A stretch of 64,000 nucleotides of DNA from Pseudomonas viridiflava. GTDB taxonomy: Bacteria > Pseudomonadota > Gammaproteobacteria > Pseudomonadales > Pseudomonadaceae. A program made the translations under genes and the position numbers. This document shows, piece by piece, positions 45,673 through 55,152 of the stretch. Under the pieces are notes generated by a model that did no database searches, was not told the DNA's origin, and saw nothing but the letters and a program-made list of their open reading frames with translations. Numbering within the stretch: position 1 is the first letter of the stretch; every line of letters begins with the position of its first letter. The stretch is taken from NCBI RefSeq assembly GCF_900580865.1, contig NZ_UTBZ01000001.1, positions 372,001-436,000 on the forward strand. Direction: 5' to 3'.

Positions 45673-47343
45673 TTAGCTATCCAGTGCTTTGTATTTTTCG
45701 CGCAGGTGGTTACGGATATACACCGCCGACAGGTTCAACGTGGCGATCACCAGCACCAGCAGCAGCGCCGTGGCGTACACCAGCGGACGCGCCGCTTCGA
45801 CGTTCGGGCTCTGGAAGCCGACGTCATAGATGTGGAAGCCCAAGTGCATGATCTTCTGATCCAGGTGCAGGTACGGGTAGTTGCCGTCCACCGGCAGCGA
45901 CGGCGCCAGTTTCACCACACCCACCAGCATCAGCGGCGCCACTTCACCGGCGGCGCGAGCCACGGCGAGAATCATGCCGGTCATCATTGCCGGGCTGGCC
46001 ATCGGGATCACAATCTTCCAAAGGGTTTCAGCCTTGGTCGCGCCGAGGGCCAGCGAGCCTTCACGCACGGTACGTGGAATACGCGCCAGACCTTCCTCGG
46101 TCGCCACAATCACCACCGGCACCGCCAGCAGCGCCAAAGTCAGCGAGGCCCAGAGCAGACCCGGGGTACCGAAGGTCGGTGCCGGCAGTGCTTCGGGGAA
46201 GAACAAGCGGTCGACCGAACCACCCAGCACATAAACGAAGAAGCCCAGACCGAACACGCCGTAAACGATCGCCGGAACGCCCGCGAGGTTGTTCACCGCG
46301 ATACGGATGATCCGTGTCAGGGTGTTCTGTTTGGCGTATTCACGCAGGTACACCGCCGCCAGCACGCCGAACGGGGTGACGATCATCGCCATGATCAACG
46401 TCATCATCACGGTGCCGAAGATCGCCGGGAAAATCCCGCCTTCGGTGTTCGCTTCACGCGGGTCGTCCGAAAGGAATTCCCAGATCTTGCTGAAGTAGAA
46501 GCCGACCTTGGTGAAGGTGCTCATCGCGTTCGGCTGGTAGGCGTGAACCACTTTGCCCAGACCGATTTCAATCTCTTTGCCGTTGGCATCGCGAGCAGTC
46601 AGGGCATCGCGGTTGAACTGCGCATGCAGATCCGCCAGACGCGCTTCGATGTCCTGATAACGCGCGTTCAGCTCGGCACGCTCGGATTCCATGTCCGCTT
46701 GCGCGGTGGCGTCGAGTTTGCCTTCCAGTTCCAGTTTGCGGCCGTGCAGACGGATGCGTTCCAGGCCGGCGTTGATCGCACCGATGTCAGTCTTTTCCAG
46801 CGACTTGAGTTGTGCCGCCAGACCGTTTACACGGTTGATCCGCGCCTGCAGCTCAGGCCATGCAGCTTCGCCCTCGGCGATGACCTTGCCGTCCTGTTTG
46901 ACGTTGACCAGGTAGCCGTAGAAGTTGCCCCACTCGCGACGTTCGATCGCCATCAGTTCTGGCGGCGTGGTCTGGTTGGTCAGCCACTCGCCGACGATCC
47001 AGGTGAAGTCGTTGCCGTTCAGGTCACGGTTGCCGACCTTGATCAGCTCGCGGGTCATGAATTCCGGGCCTTCATCCGGCACCGGCAAACCGGCGCTCTT
47101 CAGACGGGCGCGGGGCACTTCTTCTTTCTGTACCACTTCGCCGATGACCAGGTGATTGGCCTGACCCGGTACGTCGTAATTGGCGTGGACCAGGTCCGCC
47201 GGCCAGAAGTGACCGAGACCGCGCACGGCAATTACCGCCAGCAGACCAATGGTCATGATGACCGCGATGGACACCGCGCCACCGCTGATCCAGACGCCCG
47301 GGGCGCCGCTCTTGAACCATCCTTTCAGGGAGTTCTGTTTCAC
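45673..47343 (-). CDS. pstA: Phosphate ABC transporter permease PstA, long form
   Basis: The 556-residue product is about twice the size of E. coli PstA. An N-terminal membrane segment (~16-40) is followed by a periplasmic insert with a coiled coil (~175-245) of the DUF3333 type. The permease core lies at ~300-550, with the EAA-like loop EEGLARIPRTVREGSLALGATK. It forms the phosphate channel with PstC. Confidence 0.95.
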   Translation of the reverse strand: MKQNSLKGWFKSGAPGVWISGGAVSIAVIMTIGLLAVIAVRGLGHFWPADLVHANYDVPGQANHLVIGEVVQKEEVPRARLKSAGLPVPDEGPEFMTRELIKVGNRDLNGNDFTWIVGEWLTNQTTPPELMAIERREWGNFYGYLVNVKQDGKVIAEGEAAWPELQARINRVNGLAAQLKSLEKTDIGAINAGLERIRLHGRKLELEGKLDATAQADMESERAELNARYQDIEARLADLHAQFNRDALTARDANGKEIEIGLGKVVHAYQPNAMSTFTKVGFYFSKIWEFLSDDPREANTEGGIFPAIFGTVMMTLIMAMIVTPFGVLAAVYLREYAKQNTLTRIIRIAVNNLAGVPAIVYGVFGLGFFVYVLGGSVDRLFFPEALPAPTFGTPGLLWASLTLALLAVPVVIVATEEGLARIPRTVREGSLALGATKAETLWKIVIPMASPAMMTGMILAVARAAGEVAPLMLVGVVKLAPSLPVDGNYPYLHLDQKIMHLGFHIYDVGFQSPNVEAARPLVYATALLLVLVIATLNLSAVYIRNHLREKYKALDS

Positions 47344-47359
47344 AGACTTCTACCTTTGC

Positions 47360-49642
47360 TTAAAGCGACGAGTATTTCTTGCGCAGACGCTGACGAATCA
47401 GTTCTGCCAGGGTGTTCATGACGAAGGTGAACAACAGCAACACCAGCGCCGAGAGGAACAGCACGCGGTAGTGGCTGCCGCCGACTTCCGACTCGGGCAT
47501 TTCCACCGCGACGTTGGCAGCCAGGGTGCGCAGGCCTTCGAACAGGTTCATTTCCATGACCGGAGTGTTGCCGGTGGCCATCAGCACGATCATGGTTTCG
47601 CCGACCGCGCGGCCCATGCCGATCATCAGCGCCGAGAATATCCCCGGGCTGGCGGTCAGGATGACGACGCGGGTCATGGTCTGCCACGGCGTGGCACCGA
47701 GGGCCAGCGAACCGAGGGTCAGGCCACGCGGCACACTGAACACGGCGTCTTCAGCGATCGAGTAGATGTTCGGGATCACCGCGAAGCCCATGGCCAGACC
47801 GACCACCAGAGCGTTGCGCTGGTCGTAGGTGATGCCCAGGTCGTGGGAGATCCACATGCGCATGTCGCCGCCGAAGAACCAGTTCTCCATGAACGGGCTC
47901 ATGTACAGCGACAGCCAGCCCACGAACAGAATCACCGGAATCAGCAGCGCACTTTCCCAACCGTCCGGGACTTTCAGGCGGATCGATTCAGGCAGGCGGC
48001 TGAAGGTGAAACCGGCCACCAGAATGCCGATCGGCAGCAACATCAGCAGGCTGAAGATGCCCGGCAGATGCCCTTCGACATATGGCGCGAGGAACAGGCC
48101 GGCGAAGAAACCGAGGATCACCGTCGGCATCGCTTCCATCAGCTCAATCACCGGTTTGACCTTGCGGCGCATTCCCGGGGCCATGAAGTACGCGGTGTAG
48201 ATCGCCGCGGCGACAGCCAGCGGAGCCGCCAGCAGCATGGCGTAGAACGCGGCTTTCAGGGTGCCGAAGGTCAGTGGCGACAGGCTCAGTTTCGGTTCGA
48301 AATCGGTGTTGGCCGCGGTCGATTGCCAGACGTATTTAGGCTCGTCGTAGTTCTCGTACCAGACTTTGCTCCACAGCGCGCTCCAGGAAACTTCCGGGTG
48401 CGGGTTATCGAGCAGCAACGGTTGCAGCTTGCCGCCAGCTTCGACGATCACGCGGTTGGCGCGTGGCGACAGGCCGAATACGCCTTGGCCATCGACCACC
48501 TGATCGACCAGCAAGGTGCGGTGCGCAGTGCTGTGGAACACGCCGAGCTTGCCGCTGGCATCCAGCGCGAGGAAGCCTTTGCGACGCTCTTCGGCGGTGA
48601 TTTCAACGATTGGCGTGGTGCCCATCTGGAAGGTGCGGATCTGCTTCAGGCGCAGCTCGCCGTCAGTGTCACGGGCCATGAACCACTGGGCCAGACCACC
48701 TTTGGAGTCACCGACGATCAGCGAAATGCCACCGACCAGTTGCGTGGTTGCAGTGACTTCAGCGTCAGCGTTTTCCAGCAGTTTGTAACGACCGTTGAGA
48801 CTCTTGTCGCGCAGGCTGAACACATCGGCCTGAGCGCGACCGTTGACCACGTACAGCCATTGCTGGCGCGGGTCGACGAAGATGTTTTTCACCGGCTCAG
48901 TCATCTGCGGCAGATCGATACGCTTCTGCTCGTTGGTGACTTCACCGGTCATCATGTTTTCTTCGCTGGTCAGCGACAGCACGTTGAGTTGCGAACCGGT
49001 CGACCCGACCAGCATCAGCGTCGTGTCGGTGGCATTCAGGCTGACATGCTCCAGCGCACCGCCGGCTTCGTTCAACGCGATTGGCGCCTCGCCGTACGGG
49101 TATTCGATGGCCGGGGTGATGGTTTTCTTGCCATCGGGGTAGCTGACTTTATAGGTGTGGCGGAACACCAGCGCCTGACCGTTGGACAGGCCCACGGCTA
49201 CCAGCGGATGGCCCGGCTGGTCTTCACCAATGGAGGTCACGGTGGCGCCGGCAGGCACCGGCAGATCGACGCGCTTCAGTTCAGCGCCACTGTCGATATC
49301 AAAGAACAATGCCTGGCCCTTGTCGGAAACGCGCATCGCCACCTGATTCTGCTCTTCGAGCGAAATCATCAGCGGCTTGCCGGCGTCCTGCATCCAGGCT
49401 GGGGTGATCGAGTCTTTCGCGGTCAGGTCGGCACCCTGGAACAGCGGCGCAACCACGTAGGCGAGGAAGAAAAAGATCAGGGTGATGGCTGCCAGCACCG
49501 CGAGACCGCCAACGAGGACGTACCAGCGGGTGAAGCGATCCTTGAGCGCACGAATGCGGCGCTTGCGTTGCAGCTCAGGCGTATTGAAGTCAATGCGCTT
49601 GGGAGGATTAGTAGTCATTTGGGAATTGGCCAGATCATTCAT
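47360..49642 (-). CDS. pstC: Phosphate ABC transporter permease PstC, long form
   Basis: The 760-residue product has a short cytoplasmic N-terminus, a membrane segment (~38-62; WYVLVGGLAVLAAITLIFFF) and a large periplasmic domain up to ~440. Permease helices follow, with SVPRGLTLGSLALGATPWQ as the EAA loop. E. coli PstC is about 319 residues; long forms are known in Pseudomonas. The start at 49642 lies only 22 bases after a perfect PHO box, so a later start such as ATG 49618 (MTTNPPKRID) should be considered. Confidence 0.95.
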   Translation of the reverse strand: MNDLANSQMTTNPPKRIDFNTPELQRKRRIRALKDRFTRWYVLVGGLAVLAAITLIFFFLAYVVAPLFQGADLTAKDSITPAWMQDAGKPLMISLEEQNQVAMRVSDKGQALFFDIDSGAELKRVDLPVPAGATVTSIGEDQPGHPLVAVGLSNGQALVFRHTYKVSYPDGKKTITPAIEYPYGEAPIALNEAGGALEHVSLNATDTTLMLVGSTGSQLNVLSLTSEENMMTGEVTNEQKRIDLPQMTEPVKNIFVDPRQQWLYVVNGRAQADVFSLRDKSLNGRYKLLENADAEVTATTQLVGGISLIVGDSKGGLAQWFMARDTDGELRLKQIRTFQMGTTPIVEITAEERRKGFLALDASGKLGVFHSTAHRTLLVDQVVDGQGVFGLSPRANRVIVEAGGKLQPLLLDNPHPEVSWSALWSKVWYENYDEPKYVWQSTAANTDFEPKLSLSPLTFGTLKAAFYAMLLAAPLAVAAAIYTAYFMAPGMRRKVKPVIELMEAMPTVILGFFAGLFLAPYVEGHLPGIFSLLMLLPIGILVAGFTFSRLPESIRLKVPDGWESALLIPVILFVGWLSLYMSPFMENWFFGGDMRMWISHDLGITYDQRNALVVGLAMGFAVIPNIYSIAEDAVFSVPRGLTLGSLALGATPWQTMTRVVILTASPGIFSALMIGMGRAVGETMIVLMATGNTPVMEMNLFEGLRTLAANVAVEMPESEVGGSHYRVLFLSALVLLLFTFVMNTLAELIRQRLRKKYSSL

Positions 49643-49664
49643 GCGCTCACCCTAGCGATCCTGT

Positions 49665-49682
49665 ATGACAGAAAGATGACAA
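49665..49682 (-). promoter_or_regulatory. PHO box upstream of pstC
   Basis: The minus strand reads TTGTCAT-CTTT-CTGTCAT, an almost perfect PHO box. A TAGGGT hexamer 10 bases downstream could be the -10. It implies that pstC-pstA-pstB-phoU has its own PhoB-driven promoter besides that of pstS. Confidence 0.85.
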
Positions 49683-49745
49683 TGCAGTGACGCAGCAAAT
49701 CCACCGCCAGCGGGACTGGCAGAGGATCAAAAATTTGAGGTGTGG

Positions 49746-49778
49746 AAAAGGCCGGCCTGCGAGCAGATCCGGCCTTTT
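49746..49778 (-). terminator. Intrinsic terminator of pstS
   Basis: AAAAGGCCGG and CCGGCCTTTT flank a 13-base loop, 37 bases after the pstS stop. It would limit read-through from the abundant pstS message into pstC. Confidence 0.85.
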
Positions 49779-49815
49779 ACCTGAGTCCGGTGGGGTTCAC
49801 CCTGGACTCAATTTG

Positions 49816-50814
49816 TTACTTCTTTGCGACAGCGCCGCCTTCCTGCAGACCCAGGTCAGCCAGTGCTTTTGCAGCAACCTTGGCTGGCAGCGGGATGTAG
49901 CCGTCTTTCACCACAACTTCCTGGCCCTGCTTCGACAGCACCAGTTTCACGAACTCGGCTTCCAGCGGAGCCAGAGGCTTGTTCGGGGCTTTGTTGACGT
50001 ACACGTAGAGGAAACGCGACAGCGGGTACTTGCCGTTCAGGGCGTTTTCTTCGGTGTCTTCGATGAAGTCAGTGCTGCCTTTCTTGGCCAATGGCACGGT
50101 TTTCACGCTGGCGGTCTTGTAACCGATGCCCGAGTAACCGATGCCGTTCAGCGAGGAGCTGATCGACTGCACCACCGACGCCGAACCTGGTTGTTCGTTG
50201 ACGTTTGGCTTGTAGTCACCTTTGCACAGGGCTTCTTCCTTGAAGTAGCCGTAGGTGCCGGATACCGAGTTACGGCCGAACAGTTGTACTGGTTTGTTGG
50301 CCAGGTCGCCGGTCACACCCAGTTCGCCCCAGGTTTTCACGTCGGCTTTGGCGCCGCACAGACGGGTCGACGAGAAGATCGCGTCAACCTGTTCCATGGT
50401 CAGGTGCTGGATCGGGTTGTCCTTGTGCACGAACACAGCCAGGGCATCCACGGCAACCGGGATAGCGGTTGGCTTGTAACCGTACTTCTGCTCGAAGGCC
50501 GCCAGTTCGGTGTCCTTCATCTTGCGGCTCATCGGGCCCAGGTTAGAGGTGCCTTCAGTCAGCGCAGGTGGCGCAGTGGCGGAGCCAGCGGCCTGAATCT
50601 GGATGTTGACGTTCGGGTATTCTTTTTTGTAGTTCTCAGCCCACAGGGTCATGAGGTTGGCCAGGGTATCGGAGCCGACGCTGGACAGGTTGCCCGACAC
50701 ACCAGTGGTCTTGGTGTAGCTCGGGATAGCAGGGTCAACAGCGGCAACCGCGTTGGCAGTCGCAACGCCAGCAGCGACAAAAGTCATTGCCGCCATCAAA
50801 CGCTTCAGTTTCAT
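49816..50814 (-). CDS. pstS: Periplasmic phosphate-binding protein PstS
   Basis: The 332-residue product has a signal peptide ([20 protein letters not shown]) and the PstS fold, with [31 protein letters not shown] and [16 protein letters not shown]. It captures phosphate for PstCAB. A PHO box lies 79 bases upstream and a terminator follows it. Confidence 0.97.
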   Translation of the reverse strand: MKLKRLMAAMTFVAAGVATANAVAAVDPAIPSYTKTTGVSGNLSSVGSDTLANLMTLWAENYKKEYPNVNIQIQAAGSATAPPALTEGTSNLGPMSRKMKDTELAAFEQKYGYKPTAIPVAVDALAVFVHKDNPIQHLTMEQVDAIFSSTRLCGAKADVKTWGELGVTGDLANKPVQLFGRNSVSGTYGYFKEEALCKGDYKPNVNEQPGSASVVQSISSSLNGIGYSGIGYKTASVKTVPLAKKGSTDFIEDTEENALNGKYPLSRFLYVYVNKAPNKPLAPLEAEFVKLVLSKQGQEVVVKDGYIPLPAKVAAKALADLGLQEGGAVAKK

Positions 50815-50892
50815 GCCTTACTCCTAGCAGATAGGGTGTGTTAAGTCGGGGCCAAGTATCAGCAGGCCGTGTGAACACTCTATGGCTGAAAT

Positions 50893-50910
50893 ATGACAAT
50901 TGGATGAAAG
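50893..50910 (-). promoter_or_regulatory. PHO box upstream of pstS
   Basis: The minus strand reads CTTTCAT-CCAA-TTGTCAT, two half sites spaced by four bases, with two mismatches to CTGTCAT overall. It is 79 bases before the pstS ATG. Confidence 0.8.
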
Positions 50911-50951
50911 GCCAGCATCCGGTTTTTTTACTGGATGATTCGTGGTGCCGC

Positions 50952-51020
50952 CATTCGCGAGCAGGCTCGCTCCCACAGCTGAAATGCATTCCAATGTGGG
51001 AGCGAGCCTGCTCGCGAATG
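50952..51020. repeat. REP hairpin, family A (copy 3)
   Basis: CATTCGCGAGCAGGCTCGCT is mirrored around the loop GCTGAAATGCATTCCAA. It sits between the MFS gene end and the pstS promoter. Confidence 0.9.
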
Positions 51021-51048
51021 GGCCGGGACTATTGAGGGAGATTTCGGA

Positions 51049-52347
51049 TCAGCGCCCTTTCTTCCAGAGCCACGCCCCCACCAGAATCCCCATCGCGCAC
51101 AGCACCGCCACATAGTAGGCAGGCCCCATCGCGCTTTCTTTCAACAGCAGACTCACCACCATCGGCGTCAGGCCACCAAAGATCGCGTAAGCCACGTTGT
51201 ACGAGAACGACAAGCCGCTAAAGCGCACCACCGGTGGAAACGCTTTCACCATCACATACGGCACCGCACCAATGGTGCCGACCAGAAAACCGGTCAACGC
51301 GTACAGCGGGAACAGCCAGTTCGGGTGATCGGCGAGGCTGTGATAGAAGGTCCACGAGCTAGCTAGCAGGCCCAGGCAACCGAACACGAATACGCGACCG
51401 GCGCCAAAGCGATCTGCCAATGCGCCGGAGATAACGCAGCCAATGCTCAGGAACACGATCGCCAGACTGTTCGATTGCAGCGACTCGGTCGGCGAGAAGT
51501 GATAGACCGTTTGCAGCACGGTCGGGGTCATCAGAATGACCACGACGATGCCTGCGGAAAGCAACCAGGTCAGCAGCATCGAGATCGCAATCGCCCCGCG
51601 ATGATCACGCAGCACCGCGCGCAGCGGCACTTCTTCAGCCAAGGCTTTGCGCAGTTGCAGCTCGGCGAACACCGGGGTTTCGTGCAGCCAGCGACGCAAG
51701 TAGACCGAGAACAGACCGAATACACCACCCAGCAGGAACGGGATCCGCCAGGCGTAATCGGCCACCTCGGCAGGGGTATAAATGCTGTTGATCGCCGTGG
51801 CGACCAGCGAGCCGAGCAGAATGCCGGCGGTCAGGCCGCTGGTGAGCGTACCGCAGGCGTAACCCATGTGTTTTTGCGGTACGTGTTCGGAAACGAAGAC
51901 CCATGCCCCCGGCACTTCACCGCCAATCGCCGCGCCTTGAATGACCCGCATCAATAGAAGAAGGATCGGCGCCCACATGCCGATCTGCGCATAGGTTGGC
52001 AGCAGACCCATGATCAGGGTCGGCACGGCCATCATGAAAATGCTCAGGGTGAACATCTTCTTGCGCCCCAGCAGGTCGCCGAAGTGCGCCATGACGATGC
52101 CGCCCAGCGGCCGCGCGAGGTAGCCGGCGGCGAAGATGCCGAAGGTCTGCATCAGGCGCAGCCACTCGGGCATGTCGGCCGGGAAGAACAGCTTGCCGAC
52201 CACGGTGGCGAAGAAAACGAAGATGATGAAATCGTAGAATTCCAGCGCACCACCAAGGGCGGACAGCGACAGAGTCTTGTAGTCATTGCGGGTCAACGGT
52301 CGTGCGGGTTGCTCGGGCTGCGCGAGGCTCGAAGGCGCTGTGGTCAT
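51049..52347 (-). CDS. MFS transporter of the metabolite:H+ symporter (MHS) type
   Basis: Start chosen at ATG 52347 (MTTAPSSLAQPEQPARP); the longer frame upstream has no membrane-protein character. The product has 432 residues and about 12 helices. MHS signatures are SALGGALEFYDFIIFVFFA and LARPLGGIVMAHFGDLLGRK. Such carriers import organic acids such as citrate or proline-betaine-like compounds; substrate not determinable. Same position as PA5370 beside pstS. Confidence 0.88.
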   Translation of the reverse strand: MTTAPSSLAQPEQPARPLTRNDYKTLSLSALGGALEFYDFIIFVFFATVVGKLFFPADMPEWLRLMQTFGIFAAGYLARPLGGIVMAHFGDLLGRKKMFTLSIFMMAVPTLIMGLLPTYAQIGMWAPILLLLMRVIQGAAIGGEVPGAWVFVSEHVPQKHMGYACGTLTSGLTAGILLGSLVATAINSIYTPAEVADYAWRIPFLLGGVFGLFSVYLRRWLHETPVFAELQLRKALAEEVPLRAVLRDHRGAIAISMLLTWLLSAGIVVVILMTPTVLQTVYHFSPTESLQSNSLAIVFLSIGCVISGALADRFGAGRVFVFGCLGLLASSWTFYHSLADHPNWLFPLYALTGFLVGTIGAVPYVMVKAFPPVVRFSGLSFSYNVAYAIFGGLTPMVVSLLLKESAMGPAYYVAVLCAMGILVGAWLWKKGR

Positions 52348-52722
52348 GGCAAGGGCTTCTCTTATAGTCGGATCTGCCGCCACAACAACGCTGGCGGTGG
52401 CTTGGGCAGGTTCGGCACCATAGCAAATTGTTCGAAAAAGCACATAGAGGCGCGTAATTGACGGTCGAAATGAGAACCGGATGGTCGTCGCGGAGTCTAC
52501 CGACCGATATACTCGCAACCTGCTCCGGTTTGTAAGGGGTTGCTGTGCGAAAACGTCGTTGGCCCGGCCTTTGCTCGGGATTAGCCGGTTTCGCAGAGTT
52601 TCTCCTTAGGCGCCTGATGGAAAACGTGACGAACGTAGTATGTTCGGTGCTGAATCGTTTTTCCCGAAGACGGCTACCACCAGCAATACCAACAAGAGTC
52701 ACGGGTCAGAGGCACCCCCGGC
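52348..52722. other. Intergenic region between divergent MFS and thioesterase genes
   Basis: 375 bases without a supported gene. Both promoters should lie here; I see no PHO box, operator or repeat. Confidence 0.5.
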
Positions 52723-53127
52723 ATGATAGAGCTCGAACAAGAAGATCCGATCCCGCAAGGCGACCTGGCCTTGCAAATCACCGCACTTCCACGCGAAACC
52801 AACGGCTTTGGCGATATTTTCGGCGGCTGGCTGGTGGCGCAGATGGATTTGGCCGGCACCGCAATGGCCAGCCGCGTGGCAGGTGGTCGTGTAGCGACCG
52901 TCGCCATCGACCGCATGGCGTTTCTGGTGCCTGTCGCTGTCGGTGCGCAACTGTCCTTTTATACCCAGACCCTGGAAATCGGCCGCAGCTCGATCCAGAT
53001 GATGGTCGAAGTGTGGAGCGACGACCCGCTGTCCAGCGAGTGGCGTAAAGTCACCGAAGCGGTATTCGTCTTCGTTGCCATCGACGGCAGCGGCCGCACT
53101 CGCTCGGTTCCACCACGCGCGCGCTAA
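52723..53127 (+). CDS. Acyl-CoA thioesterase, YciA-like hotdog fold
   Basis: The 134-residue product has the hotdog core ALPRETNGFGDIFGGWLVAQMDLAGT with the catalytic-type Asp, then RVATVAIDRMAFLVPVAVG and VTEAVFVFVAID. It hydrolyses acyl-CoAs in the cytoplasm. It is single-domain and full length. Confidence 0.88.
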   Translation: MIELEQEDPIPQGDLALQITALPRETNGFGDIFGGWLVAQMDLAGTAMASRVAGGRVATVAIDRMAFLVPVAVGAQLSFYTQTLEIGRSSIQMMVEVWSDDPLSSEWRKVTEAVFVFVAIDGSGRTRSVPPRAR

Positions 53128-53184
53128 ACCTCGTGGCCGTTTGACGGTCGATAGTGGTCCTAGTTACTGATCGAGAGCTGTCCC

Positions 53185-54084
53185 ATGAACACCCCCAACG
53201 TTGAAGCGGTGAAACTGGATGAACTGAACTGCTGGCGCATCCGCCACGGTCAGGCCGAAGTGCTGGTGGCCCAGCAAGGCGCGCACATCCTCAGTTATCA
53301 GATCGATGGCCAGCCACCGATCATCTGGCTCAACGACAAGGCCGACTTTAAGACCGGCAAAAGCATTCGCGCCGGCGTGCCGGTGTGCTGGCCGTGGTTC
53401 GGCAAGTTCGAACGCAACCCGCAGAGCGTGCAGGCCATGTACACCGGCGAGCAACCGGCACCCGCGCACGGTCTGGTGCGGGCGATGGATTGGGAGTTGG
53501 GCGGCATCGAATCAGAGGCTGACGGCGTCAAGGTCGAATTCAAGCTGCCCTACCCCGAAGGTGGCCTGCCGGGCTGGCCGCATCAAGTCGATCTGACCCT
53601 GACCCTGCATTTGTCCGAGCAACTGAGCTTCAGCCTGACCAGCCATAACCGTGGCACTGACACCGTCAGCCTGAGCCAGGCGCTGCACACCTATTTCGCG
53701 GTCAGTGACGTGCGCAATGTGCAGGTCGACGGTGTAGATGGCTTGAATTACATCGAGACGCTGGATGACTGGAAAACCAACAACCAGCAAGGTGACCTGC
53801 ATTTTGCCGGTGAGACCGACCGCATCTACCTTGATGCGCCGCCACAGCTGAGCATTGTCGATCCGGCCTGGGAGCGGCGCATTGTGCTGACGGCTACCGG
53901 TTCACGCACGGCGGTGATCTGGAACCCTTGGATCGATCGCGCGGCAGCGTTGGCGGATATGGATAACGATGGCTGGCAGCGCATGCTGTGCATCGAGACG
54001 GCGAATGTGATGGATGATTTGGTTACGCTGGCACCGGGTGCGAGCCATACCATGGGTGTTAGCGTCGGCTGCAAACCGCTTTAA
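53185..54084 (+). CDS. D-hexose-6-phosphate mutarotase (YeaD-like)
   Basis: The 299-residue aldose-1-epimerase-fold protein has AGVPVCWPWFGKF, AHGLVRAMDWEL and LSQALHTYFAVSDV, with His in the active-site positions typical of the YeaD group. It interconverts anomers of hexose-6-phosphates. ATG at 53185. Confidence 0.9.
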   Translation: MNTPNVEAVKLDELNCWRIRHGQAEVLVAQQGAHILSYQIDGQPPIIWLNDKADFKTGKSIRAGVPVCWPWFGKFERNPQSVQAMYTGEQPAPAHGLVRAMDWELGGIESEADGVKVEFKLPYPEGGLPGWPHQVDLTLTLHLSEQLSFSLTSHNRGTDTVSLSQALHTYFAVSDVRNVQVDGVDGLNYIETLDDWKTNNQQGDLHFAGETDRIYLDAPPQLSIVDPAWERRIVLTATGSRTAVIWNPWIDRAAALADMDNDGWQRMLCIETANVMDDLVTLAPGASHTMGVSVGCKPL

Positions 54085-54088
54085 GATC

Positions 54089-54164
54089 AAAAGATCGCAG
54101 CCTTCGGCAGCTCCTACATTGGAATGCATTTCCCTGTAGGAGCTGCCGAAGGCTGCGATCTTTT
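54089..54164. repeat. REP hairpin, family B (copy 3)
   Basis: Same stem as 41488 and 42561; the loop is the 42561 loop in the opposite orientation. It lies between convergent genes. Confidence 0.9.
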
Positions 54165-54167
54165 GCT

Positions 54168-54704
54168 TTAGAGATCAGACTCCTGCACCACCCGCACTTT
54201 ATCCGCTTCCAGCGCATACGCCGCATCAGCCAGATCATTGCTGACCTTCTCGACCTTCAGCGTGCCGGTCACCCACAGCGGCGTGTAGATATCGTCCAGT
54301 TTCAAACCCTTCGGATACCGCACCAGCACCAGTTGATTCGGCGGCGGTGGCGGCACGTGGATGCACGCGCCCGGATACGGCACGAGGAAGAACAACGTGC
54401 TGCGACCCTTGGCGTCGGACTCCAGCGGCACCGGATAACCACCGATGCGGATGTGCTTGTCGTTCATCGACGCCACGGTTTTGGTCGAATACATCACCGC
54501 CGGCAGACCTTTGGCCTGCTTCATCCCGCCCTTCTCGGTGAAGGTGCCGGTGGCTTCCGGTGAGTTGTGATCGATTTCAGGCATGGCCTCGAGGGCCTTT
54601 TGATCCGACTTGGGCATAAGTTCGAGCCAGTCGGTTTCCGGCAGTTCGCCGGCGTGGGCCAAACCGCTGCCCAGGAAAAGGAGAGTCAACAGAAGACGGC
54701 GCAT
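54168..54704 (-). CDS. DUF3299-family exported protein
   Basis: The 178-residue product has a signal peptide ending GLAHA and the DUF3299 core KHIRIGGYPVPLES and PYPGACIHVPPPPPNQLVLV. Members occur beside ABC transporters and other export genes; function unknown. Here it stands alone between a REP element and a small membrane-protein gene. Confidence 0.88.
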   Translation of the reverse strand: MRRLLLTLLFLGSGLAHAGELPETDWLELMPKSDQKALEAMPEIDHNSPEATGTFTEKGGMKQAKGLPAVMYSTKTVASMNDKHIRIGGYPVPLESDAKGRSTLFFLVPYPGACIHVPPPPPNQLVLVRYPKGLKLDDIYTPLWVTGTLKVEKVSNDLADAAYALEADKVRVVQESDL

Positions 54705-54797
54705 GAAGGTGCTCGGTATAGAAAGGAAGGAACAGTGAATCGCCGAGCATTCTAGCCCTCCCGGCCACTTTGGCAGAGAGGGCTTTGTCGCTTTGGA

Positions 54798-55043
54798 TCA
54801 GTTCTTTTTGATCAGACCGTAGATCACCAGCAACACGATCGCGCCGACCAGTGCGCCGATGAAACCTGCGCCCTCGCCCGCGTGATAGATGCCCAGAGCC
54901 TGGCCGCCGTAAGTGGCTGCCAGCGAACCGCCGATACCGAGCAGGATGGTCATGATCCAGCCCATGCTGTCATCGCCCGGTTTCAGGAACCGCGCCAGCA
55001 GGCCGACGATCAAGCCGATAAAGATGGTTCCGATAATTCCCAT
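54798..55043 (-). CDS. GlsB/YeaQ/YmgE family membrane protein
   Basis: The 81-residue product has three membrane segments and the family signature GLLARFLKPGDDSMGWIMTILLGIGGSLA. Such transglycosylase-associated proteins are stress-linked; exact role unknown. Confidence 0.92.
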   Translation of the reverse strand: MGIIGTIFIGLIVGLLARFLKPGDDSMGWIMTILLGIGGSLAATYGGQALGIYHAGEGAGFIGALVGAIVLLVIYGLIKKN

Positions 55044-55152
55044 GGCATTTCCCTCTGAATAGTAGATATGCGAAGCCTAGTCAGACTTTGGCATCCTGCC
55101 ATGAGAGAACGGCGGCCCCTGAATGGTTCCGCCGCTGCCACATGAAACTGTT

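Noticed and set aside
47249..49690. 813-residue open frame on the plus strand
   Set aside because: It lies opposite pstC and pstA, which have clear family matches. Composition (His, Arg, Gln rich) is that of a shadow frame.
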